Of a DNA stretch of 64,000 bases, positions 33,298 to 40,308 are shown in pieces. A model generated the notes under the pieces. That model was not told the DNA's origin and did not search any database. It worked only from the letters and a program-made list of their open reading frames with translations. Each line of letters opens with the position of its first letter. Within the stretch, counting starts at the first letter, position 1. Made by a program: the position numbers and the translations under genes. The DNA comes from DASULK01 sp036278255 (GTDB lineage Bacteria; Actinomycetota; Actinomycetes; Mycobacteriales; Micromonosporaceae). The DNA lies in NCBI GenBank assembly GCA_036278255.1, contig DASULK010000018.1, positions 1-64,000 of the forward strand. Reading direction: 5' to 3'.

Positions 33298-34319
33298 CCG
33301 AGACTTCGACAGTGGAGCCGTCGGCCGCCCCAGCCGCTCCGGCGCGGCCCCGCTCCGCGCTCGACCTGCTCGCAGGTGTGCGGCCCTGGCTGCGGTGGAT
33401 CCTGTTAGCCGTCGGCCTCGGCAGCGCGCTCTGGCTGCCCTGGGGCATCTATCCGGCCGTCGCCCTCGACATCCTCTGCTGGGCGCTCTTCGCCGTCGCC
33501 GTCGATCTGCTGCTCGGCTTCACCGGGCTGCTCTCCTTCGGGCACGCGGCCTTCTGGGGCACCTCCGCGTACGCCACCGGGCTGGTCGCCATCCACCTGG
33601 GCGTGCCGTTCCCGGTCGCGGTGCTGGCCGGGGCGCTCGCCGCCGCGGTGCTCGCCGTGCCCATCGGCTATCTCGCCGTCAAGCGGACCGGCATCTATTT
33701 CGCCATGGTCACCCTCGCGTTCGCCCAGATGATCTACTACATCGCGAACAAGTGGGGCACGGTCACCGGTGGGGAGAACGGTCTGCAGAGCGTGCCTCGG
33801 GAACTGTTCGGGCTGGATCTGAGCCACGAGTTCTCCTTCTACTATGCGGCGCTGCCGATCGTTTGCCTCGGGCTCTTCGCCGCGTGGCGGATCGTGCATT
33901 CCCCCTTCGGCCGGGTGCTGGTCAGCATTCGGGACAACCCGGCGCGGGCCCGTGCCCTCGGCTACCCCGTGCACCGTTACAAGCTGACCGCCTTCGTCCT
34001 TTCGGCGTTCCTCGCCGGGCTGGGCGGGGGACTCTTCGTCATGGGCCACCGCTTTGCATCGCTCGACGTTCTGCATTGGACGACCTCCGGCAAGGCGGTC
34101 ATCGTCGTCGTGCTCGGCGGCATGGGGACGATCTGGGGCGGGGTGCTGGGGGCGGCGCTGCTCGTCCGGCTGGAGGATCTGCTCTCGTTCTCCAGGTTCG
34201 AGGCGGTCAGTCTGGTCACCGGCGGGATCTTCGTCCTCGGCGTGCTGCTCTTCCGGCGGGGCATCTGGGGCAGCGCGAGCGCCCTGGTTCAACGCTGGTT
34301 GTCATCCCGCGACGGATAA
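33294..34319 (+). CDS. ABC transporter permease, LivM type
   Basis: 341 aa with about nine membrane helices after a 35-residue Ala/Pro-rich N-terminus. LLGFTGLLSFGHAAFWGTSAYATG and the loop SIRDNPARARALGYPVHRYKL are LivM hallmarks. It pairs with the LivH permease to form the channel. It is last gene in the operon; a large palindromic repeat follows and may end transcription. Confidence 0.94.
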   Translation: MTETSTVEPSAAPAAPARPRSALDLLAGVRPWLRWILLAVGLGSALWLPWGIYPAVALDILCWALFAVAVDLLLGFTGLLSFGHAAFWGTSAYATGLVAIHLGVPFPVAVLAGALAAAVLAVPIGYLAVKRTGIYFAMVTLAFAQMIYYIANKWGTVTGGENGLQSVPRELFGLDLSHEFSFYYAALPIVCLGLFAAWRIVHSPFGRVLVSIRDNPARARALGYPVHRYKLTAFVLSAFLAGLGGGLFVMGHRFASLDVLHWTTSGKAVIVVVLGGMGTIWGGVLGAALLVRLEDLLSFSRFEAVSLVTGGIFVLGVLLFRRGIWGSASALVQRWLSSRDG

Positions 34320-34350
34320 CCCCTCCCTACGCCCCTCCCGCCAATCCTGC

Positions 34351-34445
34351 CGATCAAGGCTTTCCCCGTCGATCAAGGACTTGTTGTCGTGCTTTGCGGC
34401 TGTTCGATGACAACAGGTCCTTGATCGGCGAATAGGTCCTTGATC
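34351..34445. repeat. Nested palindromic repeat with GATCAAGGAC core
   Basis: Inner arms GATCAAGGACTTGTTGTC (34371-34388) and GACAACAGGTCCTTGATC (34409-34426) pair over 18 bp with one mismatch and a 20-nt loop. Further copies of the core lie outside: CGATCAAGG at 34351-34359 and CCTTGATCG at about 34438-34446. It fills the gap between convergent genes, so it may act as a bidirectional terminator. The repeated core suggests a REP-like or mobile palindromic unit; comparable GATCAxGxAxTTGTTG elements occur, from memory, in Micromonosporaceae intergenic DNA. Confidence 0.8.
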
Positions 34446-34448
34446 GAG

Positions 34449-36368
34449 TCAGGATGACGGGGTGCGTAGCCGGTGCAGACGCAGGGCGAGCTGCACCTCG
34501 AGCGCCCGCTCCGGCTGCTGCCAATCCGCGCCGAGCAGCTGACCGATCCGGTCCAACCGCTGCGTCACCGTGTTGACGTGTACGTGCAGCAGCTGCGCCG
34601 CTCGCGCCAAGCTGCCCCCCACCCCGAAGTAGGCCTCCAGGGTCTTCACCAGCGAGGTGCCCCGGCGGGCGTCGTAGTCGAGCACCGGCCCCACCGCGTC
34701 GGTGAGGAACCGGGCCACGTCCCGGTCGCCATCCTCGCCGACAGCGCCGAGCAGCAGCCCGACGAAGCCGAGCTCGGCGCTGCTGGCACCCTCGCCTGCC
34801 CGCCCCAGCGCGGAGAGGGCGGTCAGACAGCGGTCCGCTTCGCGGAACGTGGGGGCCACCGACTCTGCCCCTGTTGAGGGTCCGCTGGCGCCGGCGGTGA
34901 CCGGGCGGCCGGTGAAGCGGGACAGATCCCGCGCCACCGCCCGCGCCGCTTGGCCGGCCTCCTGCCCGGGCAGCATCAGCACCACCCGCCCGCTCCGCGC
35001 CGCGGCCAGACCGCCACGGGTCGAGGCGTACGTGTTCGCCCAGGACGCCATCCGCTGGCGGGCTGAGCCGCTGGCCACCATCGCCTCGTCGCCGGCCACG
35101 ACCAGCACGTGCGGGTCGTCGAGGTTGACGTCCAGCCGGCGGGCGCGGCTGTGCAGCGCTTCCGCGTCACGTACCGGCCGGGCGATGAGGTCGTCGAGCA
35201 GTTCGCCCCGCACCCGCCCCTCCGCCTCGGCCACGGTGCGTCGGAACAGCAGCAGCAGCGCGGTGACCAGCGCCGCCCGTTCCAGGATCCGTTGGTCGGC
35301 GTTGACAAGTTCGCCATCCGGTCGCAGCACCAACGCGCCGAGGTTCTCCGTGCCGGCGACCACCGCGGCGTACCACAACGGACCCCGACGGACACTGCGC
35401 CCCTCGATCCGGGATGCCGCCACCGCCTCAGCCAGCGCCGCACGTTCCGGCTCGACGATCTCACCCACACAGGCCAGCCGCCGCCCGTCCGCGTCGAGCG
35501 CGAGCAGCGCGCCGCCGAGTACCTCGGTCACCGCCGCGGCGACATCCTCCACACCTCCACCCCGCAGTACCAGGGCGGTCATCCGGTCGTGGGCGGCAGC
35601 GGCCCGCTCCACCGAGGTGCTGTGCGCCTGGATGGTGCTGTTCGCCGTGGAGAGCTCCTCCAGGGCGGCCCGGGTCTCGGCGAGGAGCCGGGCGGTGTCG
35701 ATCGCCACCGCCGCGTGCGCGGCCAGCGACACCAGGAGTGCGACCTCCTCCCGGGCGAACGGGCGGGCCGACCGGTTGGCCGCGTAGAGGACGCCGATCA
35801 CGCTCGACCCGAGCCGTAGCGGCACCCCCAGTATCGCAACGAGGCCCTCTTCCCGTACGCCGGCGTCGATCTTCTCGGTGTGGTGGAAGCGTTCGTCCTC
35901 GTGGTAGTTCGCGGTGGCGTACGGGGTACCGGCCTGTGCGACCAGGCCCCCCAGGCCCGCGCCCATCGGCAACCGGAGCTGTTGGAAGCGGGCCGAGATG
36001 GAGCCGTCGGTGACCCGCATATAGGTGTCCCCACGCTCATCGTCGTTGAGCGTCATGTAGGCCACGTCGGTGTTGAGCAGATGTCGGGCCCGGCGCACGA
36101 TCGCCCGCAGCACCGCGTCAACGTCACGGAGACCGGCCAGGTCGCTGGCGGTGTCGTAGAGGCCGGAGAGTTCGACTTCGCGGCGCCGGCGGTGTTCCAG
36201 CAGGGCCCGCACCCGCAGCGCCACCCGCTTCGCCCGCTCCAGTTCGGCGAGCTGTTCGGCCGGTAGGCCGATCGCCCGGGCGGTCAGCAGCGGGCCGTCA
36301 AACTCGACTACCGCCGCCTCTCGGGCAAGCAACTCAAGAAATTCGATCGGCGAGGACATGGCGTCCAT
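34449..36368 (-). CDS. GAF-domain transcriptional regulator with PucR/CdaR-type C-terminal HTH
   Basis: 639 aa. Residues ~60-230 form a GAF sensor domain (LLNTDVAYMTLNDDERGDTYMRV, GGLVAQAGTPYATANYHED, FAREEVALLVSLAAHAAVAID). The middle is a PucR-like region. The C-terminus VKTLEAYFGVGGSLARAAQLLHVHVNTVTQRLDRIGQLLGADW is the PucR/CdaR helix-turn-helix. Such regulators sense small metabolites and control nearby catabolic genes. It is followed downstream of its own start by the 3-hydroxybutyrate dehydrogenase-like gene on the same strand, and faces the ABC operon, so it may control both. Confidence 0.88.
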   Translation of the reverse strand: MDAMSSPIEFLELLAREAAVVEFDGPLLTARAIGLPAEQLAELERAKRVALRVRALLEHRRRREVELSGLYDTASDLAGLRDVDAVLRAIVRRARHLLNTDVAYMTLNDDERGDTYMRVTDGSISARFQQLRLPMGAGLGGLVAQAGTPYATANYHEDERFHHTEKIDAGVREEGLVAILGVPLRLGSSVIGVLYAANRSARPFAREEVALLVSLAAHAAVAIDTARLLAETRAALEELSTANSTIQAHSTSVERAAAAHDRMTALVLRGGGVEDVAAAVTEVLGGALLALDADGRRLACVGEIVEPERAALAEAVAASRIEGRSVRRGPLWYAAVVAGTENLGALVLRPDGELVNADQRILERAALVTALLLLFRRTVAEAEGRVRGELLDDLIARPVRDAEALHSRARRLDVNLDDPHVLVVAGDEAMVASGSARQRMASWANTYASTRGGLAAARSGRVVLMLPGQEAGQAARAVARDLSRFTGRPVTAGASGPSTGAESVAPTFREADRCLTALSALGRAGEGASSAELGFVGLLLGAVGEDGDRDVARFLTDAVGPVLDYDARRGTSLVKTLEAYFGVGGSLARAAQLLHVHVNTVTQRLDRIGQLLGADWQQPERALEVQLALRLHRLRTPSS

Positions 36369-36387
36369 TGTCGTGGAACCGGTCCCT

Positions 36388-37170
36388 TCAACTGGCCATC
36401 CAGCCCCCGTCGAGGGCGACTGACGTGCCCGTGATGAACGAGGCCGCCGGTGAACAGAGGAAAGCCACCAGTTCGGCGACCTCCTCCGGTTCGATCAGGC
36501 GCTTGATCGCCGCCCGGGCGAGCATGATCTTCTCGATCACCTCCGACTCCGGAATGCCGTGGCTGGCGGCCTGGGCCGCGATCTGCCCCTCCACGAGCGG
36601 GGTGCGCACGTACGCCGGATTGATGCAGTTGACGGTCACGCCCTGCGTCGCGCTCTCCAGAGCGACCACCTTGGAGAGCCCTTCCAGCGCGTGTTTCGCC
36701 GACACGTACGCCGACTTGTATGGCGAGGCGCGTAGCCCGTGCACGGAGGAGATGTTGAGGATGCGGCCCCAGCCGCGGGCATACATGTGCGGCAGCGCCC
36801 GCCGGATCAGCAGGAACGGCGCTTCGATCATGACGCGGTGCAGGTAGGCGAAGCGTTCGGCCGGAAAGTCCTCCACCGGCGCGACGTGCTGTACGCCGGC
36901 ATTGTTGACGATCACATCGATGTCGGACCGGAGCCGGTCGACCGCGCCCGGCTCGGCCAGGTCGATCCCCTCCGCGTCCCCACCGATTTCGGTGGCGACG
37001 GCCGCGGCGGCGTCGGCATCGCGATCCACGACCAGCACGTGTGCGCCGGCAGCCGCGACACGGAGCGCGCAGGCCCGTCCGATGCCGCTGCCCCCACCGG
37101 TGATCAACGCCGTGCGGCCGGAGAGGTCGAGCCGTACGATGTGCGGGACCGCCATGGGTAATGCCGTCAT
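36388..37170 (-). CDS. 3-hydroxybutyrate dehydrogenase-like SDR
   Basis: 260 aa. It shows ALITGGGSGIGRACALRVA (TGxxxGxG), VIVNNAGVQHVAPVEDFP, catalytic Ser in ILNISSVHGL, and YVSAKHALEG (YxxxK), with VNCINPAYVRTPLVE following. NAGVQHVAPVE and the ISSVHGLRASPYKSAYVSAKHALEGLSK-type block are characteristic of D-3-hydroxybutyrate dehydrogenases, which oxidise the monomer of polyhydroxybutyrate to acetoacetate. It is transcribed before the GAF regulator gene in the same direction (19 bp apart). An alternative start is ATG 37155. Confidence 0.85.
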   Translation of the reverse strand: MTALPMAVPHIVRLDLSGRTALITGGGSGIGRACALRVAAAGAHVLVVDRDADAAAAVATEIGGDAEGIDLAEPGAVDRLRSDIDVIVNNAGVQHVAPVEDFPAERFAYLHRVMIEAPFLLIRRALPHMYARGWGRILNISSVHGLRASPYKSAYVSAKHALEGLSKVVALESATQGVTVNCINPAYVRTPLVEGQIAAQAASHGIPESEVIEKIMLARAAIKRLIEPEEVAELVAFLCSPAASFITGTSVALDGGWMAS

Positions 37171-37349
37171 GGCGCATCAAGTTACGAGCCTCGGGCTCCA
37201 CGGCACATGGGGCGGGTACACACACTCAGCGGCGGATCTATGTGGCCGGCCCGCTCGTCCGGCTGCTTCTGGCGGTGCTGCTGCTACGGGGTGGGCCGGC
37301 TGTGGCGGGCGTGTCAGCTATGACCGGCGGGAACCGGCAGGTTAGGGTG

Positions 37350-37365
37350 TCGAACACACGTACTG
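37350..37365 (+). promoter_or_regulatory. Possible degenerate LexA (SOS) box ahead of ruvC
   Basis: TCGAAC-acac-GTACTG: the left half is a perfect actinobacterial SOS half-site (TCGAAC), and the right half matches GTTCGA only in part. It lies 21 bp upstream of the ruvC start, a place where LexA sites are found in other actinobacteria. Confidence 0.4.
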
Positions 37366-37386
37366 GTCGCGGCAGGGGAGGGGCGC

Positions 37387-37914
37387 GTGCGGGTTCTCGG
37401 CGTTGACCCCGGGCTGACCCGGTGCGGGATCGGCGTGGTCGAGGGGGTGCCGGGTCGGCCCTGCACCCTGGTGGCCTACCACGTCATCCGTACGGATCCG
37501 GCGGACGAGTTGCCGCTGCGGCTCCTGCATCTCGACCGCATGCTTGTCGACCTGGTCGCGATGCACCGGCCGCAGAGCGTCGCGGTCGAGCGGGTGTTCA
37601 GCCAGCACAACGTCCGTACGGTGATGGGCACCGCCCAGGCCAGCGCGGTGGCGCTGCTGGCCGGCGCCCGGGCCGGTCTGCCCGTGCAGACCTATACGCC
37701 CAGCGAGGTGAAGGCGGCGGTGACCGGCTCCGGACAGGCGGACAAGGCCCAGGTGACGGCGATGGTCACCCGGCTGCTGCGGCTGGATGCGCCGCCCAGG
37801 CCGGCTGATGCCGCCGACGCGCTGGCGTTGGCCATCTGTCACATTTGGCGGGGCGGCACCCGGGCACGGCTGGCCGCCGCCGCGGTGGCCGCCCGAAGAG
37901 GGGGGAGCAGATGA
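37387..37914 (+). CDS. ruvC: Crossover junction endodeoxyribonuclease RuvC
   Basis: 175 aa. The catalytic carboxylates are visible: Asp in RVLGVDPGLTRCG, Glu in SVAVERVFSQHNVRTVMGTAQ, and the pair in ADAADALALAICH. It resolves Holliday junctions after RuvAB branch migration. GTG 37387 follows GGGAGG-like sequence (aggggaggg). It overlaps ruvA by 4 bp (ATGA). The upstream 216 bp are shared with the divergent dehydrogenase gene. Confidence 0.97.
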   Translation: MRVLGVDPGLTRCGIGVVEGVPGRPCTLVAYHVIRTDPADELPLRLLHLDRMLVDLVAMHRPQSVAVERVFSQHNVRTVMGTAQASAVALLAGARAGLPVQTYTPSEVKAAVTGSGQADKAQVTAMVTRLLRLDAPPRPADAADALALAICHIWRGGTRARLAAAAVAARRGGSR

Positions 37915-38513
37915 TCGCCAGTGTGCGTGGGACGGTGGCCGCCTTGTCGCCCGACGGCGCGGTCGTCGAGGTCGGCGGCGTCGGCCTGGCGGTGCGGTGT
38001 ACGCCGGGCACGCTGGCGGGGCTGCGGGTCGGCGCACCGGCGCGGCTGGCGACCAGCCTGGTGGTGCGGGATGATTCGCTGACCCTTTACGGCTTCGGCA
38101 CCGATGACGAGAAGGAGCTTTTCGAGTTGCTCCAGACGGCCAGTGGGGTCGGGCCGCGGCTGGCTCAGGCGGTGCTCGCCGTTCATCCTCCCGATGTAGT
38201 ACGCAAGGCGATCGCCGATGCGGACATGACGACGCTGACCCGGGTGCCCGGGATCGGTAAGAAGAGCGCCGAGCGCCTCGTACTGGAACTGCGCGACCGG
38301 ATCGGTCCGGTCCCGGTCGGCCCCGACGGTGCCGGTGGTGTGATCGGTGGCGCCTGGTCCGAGCAGGTACGGCAGGCTCTGGTCGGGCTTGGCTGGACGG
38401 CGCCGCAGGCGGAGCGGGCGGTTGCCGCCGTCGCCGAGACCATCGAGGGTGATCCGCCGCCGGTGCCGGTCCTGCTCAAGCAGGCCATCCGGATGCTGGG
38501 CAGGACGCGATGA
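37911..38513 (+). CDS. ruvA: Holliday junction branch migration protein RuvA
   Basis: 200 aa, normal length. The N-terminal OB domain reads MIASVRGTVAALSPDGAVVEVGGVGLAV. Helix-hairpin-helix motifs lie in LLQTASGVGPRLAQAVL and LTRVPGIGKKSAERLVLELRD. The C-terminal domain III (VRQALVGLGWTAPQAERAV) contacts RuvB. It forms the tetramer that holds the junction. The ATG overlaps the ruvC stop. Confidence 0.97.
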   Translation: MIASVRGTVAALSPDGAVVEVGGVGLAVRCTPGTLAGLRVGAPARLATSLVVRDDSLTLYGFGTDDEKELFELLQTASGVGPRLAQAVLAVHPPDVVRKAIADADMTTLTRVPGIGKKSAERLVLELRDRIGPVPVGPDGAGGVIGGAWSEQVRQALVGLGWTAPQAERAVAAVAETIEGDPPPVPVLLKQAIRMLGRTR

Positions 38514-38574
38514 CCGTCCCGCGCCGGTGGTGTCGGGGGAGCGCGTCGCTTGGATCTCGGGGCCCGGTGGCGGC

Positions 38575-39630
38575 ATGAGCGCCCACGAGGGCCTCGTTTC
38601 GGCGTACGCCAGCGAGGACGAGCGGGACGCGGAGGCGACGGTCCGGCCGCAGCGGTTGACGGAGTTCATCGCCCAGCACCGGGTACGGGACCAACTCGAC
38701 CTGCTGCTTCGCGGCGCCATGGGGCGGGGCAGCCCACCCGATCACATTCTTCTCTCCGGGCCACCCGGTCTGGGGAAAACGACATTAGCCAGCATCGTCG
38801 CAAATGAGCTCGGAGCAGGCATAAGGATCACCAGCGGGCCGGCTATCGAGCGCTCCGGCGATCTCGCCGCGATCCTGACCAGCCTCAGCGCGGGCGATGT
38901 GCTGTTCATCGACGAGATTCACCGGATCGCCCGGCCGGCCGAGGAACTGCTCTACAGCGCGATGGAGGACTTCCGGGTCGATGTGGTGGTCGGTAAAGGG
39001 CCGGGGGCGACCGCGATACCGCTCGATGTCGAGCCCTTCACCCTGGTCGGGGCGACCACGCGGGCGGGTTTGCTGACCAGCCCGATGCGGGACCGCTTCG
39101 GCTTCGTGGCGCACCTGGACTTCTATTCCCCCGCCGATCTCGACAAGCTTCTGCACCGCTCGGCGCGCATCCTCGGAGTGCCCATCACCGATGAGGGGGC
39201 CGCCGAGATCGCCCGCCGGTCGCGAGGCACACCACGCATCGCCAACCGGCTGCTGCGCCGGGTGCGTGACTTCGCCGAGGTCCGCGCCGATGGGGTGGCC
39301 AACCGGGAGACCGCCCGGGCCGCCCTGCAGGTGTACGACGTCGACGAGTTGGGGCTGGACCGGCTGGACCGGGCCGTGCTCACCGCACTGGTCGACTCGT
39401 TCCGTGGCGGGCCGGTCGGGCTCTCCACCCTGGCCGTGGCGGTCGGTGAGCAGCCGGACACCGTCGAGGAGGTGTGCGAACCCTTCCTGGTCCGGGCGGG
39501 GCTGCTGGCTCGTACCCCCCGCGGTCGGGTGGCAACCGAGGCGGCCTGGCGTCATCTGGGTCGGACGCCTCCGGAGGGCGCCGCCGGCAGTAGCCCGGTC
39601 CCACCGGATCTCTTCTCCGCGGAGCCCTGA
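38575..39630 (+). CDS. ruvB: Holliday junction branch migration DNA helicase RuvB
   Basis: 351 aa AAA+ ATPase. Walker A is SGPPGLGKTTLA, Walker B VLFIDEIHR, sensor 1 LVGATTRAGLL, and the Arg finger region follows (LTSPMRDRFG). The winged-helix end has GLSTLAVAVGEQPDTVEEVCEPFLVRAGLL. ATG 38575 gives the standard N-terminus; GTG 38527 upstream in frame is possible. Codons right after Walker A (38776-38826) are unusually A/T-ending for this genome. The gene ends the ruvCAB operon. Confidence 0.96.
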   Translation: MSAHEGLVSAYASEDERDAEATVRPQRLTEFIAQHRVRDQLDLLLRGAMGRGSPPDHILLSGPPGLGKTTLASIVANELGAGIRITSGPAIERSGDLAAILTSLSAGDVLFIDEIHRIARPAEELLYSAMEDFRVDVVVGKGPGATAIPLDVEPFTLVGATTRAGLLTSPMRDRFGFVAHLDFYSPADLDKLLHRSARILGVPITDEGAAEIARRSRGTPRIANRLLRRVRDFAEVRADGVANRETARAALQVYDVDELGLDRLDRAVLTALVDSFRGGPVGLSTLAVAVGEQPDTVEEVCEPFLVRAGLLARTPRGRVATEAAWRHLGRTPPEGAAGSSPVPPDLFSAEP

Positions 39631-39663
39631 TCGGCGGCCACCCCTAACCCTTTTGTGTGTTGC

Positions 39664-39686
39664 CGAACACATCTGTGATGTGTTCG
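39664..39686. promoter_or_regulatory. Perfect palindrome between ruvB and yajC
   Basis: Arms CGAACACATC (39664-39673) and GATGTGTTCG (39677-39686) are perfect, with TGT between. There is no T-run after it. It lies in the 166-bp gap and could be a regulator operator ahead of yajC-secDF or a terminator of ruvCAB. A TAGACT hexamer near 39724 might be a -10 box. Confidence 0.6.
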
Positions 39687-39796
39687 TAATCCATCCCGAC
39701 TTCGGCGTTTTCAGTAATAGCGACTAGACTCGCCGCGGTCCGTATCGGACCTGAGATCCTGCCCCTGCGCAGCGCTTCACGTGCTCGCGGAGGCCA

Positions 39797-40150
39797 ATGG
39801 GAAGGTCATTGAGCGTGTATTACGCAGCAGAACAGGGTGGTGGGGCCGGCAGCCTGATGCCGATCCTCATGATCGTCCTGCTCTTCGGAGTCATGTACTT
39901 CATGATGATCCGGCCGCAGCAGCGGCGGCGCCGCGAGGCCGAGCAGATGCAGGCCGCACTCGGCCCGGGCGATCAGGTTGTCACCATCGGTGGCCTCTAC
40001 GGCACCGTGGCCAGCGTCGATGACGAGAGCGTGACGTTGGAGGTGGCGCCGGGCGTCGTCACCCGTTACGTCCGCGCGGCGATCGCCCGCACGGTCACCG
40101 AGGCGCCCAAGGCGGAATCGGTGGTCGACGAGGTCGACGCCGGGAAGTGA
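39797..40150 (+). CDS. yajC: Preprotein translocase auxiliary subunit YajC
   Basis: 117 aa at most. One membrane segment (LMPILMIVLLFGVMYFMMIRPQQRRRREAEQMQAAL) with the conserved RPQ-x-RR end is diagnostic. The soluble part has GDQVVTIGGLYGTV. It joins SecDF in the Sec export complex. ATG 39797 has GGAGG only 3 nt away; GTG 39815 with GGGAAGG at 39799-39805 is an equally good start and gives MYYAAEQ. secD follows after 158 bp. Confidence 0.92.
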   Translation: MGRSLSVYYAAEQGGGAGSLMPILMIVLLFGVMYFMMIRPQQRRRREAEQMQAALGPGDQVVTIGGLYGTVASVDDESVTLEVAPGVVTRYVRAAIARTVTEAPKAESVVDEVDAGK

Positions 40151-40308
40151 CCTGGGTCACCTCTCTGGCGGAGTGGGTCTCGCGTTGACGATACTTGATC
40201 ATCGCGTCCGGTGAGCGTCGATGTTGATCCGCCGTTCGCACCCCTAGCCTTACATCACCCCCGCCGCCCGCCACCGAGCGGCCGATCGCACAGGGAGAAA
40301 CGACAGCT

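Noticed and set aside
37240..37323. 27-codon Trp/Cys-rich small frame upstream of ruvC
   Set aside because: No convincing ribosome binding site and no reason to expect a leader peptide; composition is explained by a GC-rich repeat of tgctgctgc.
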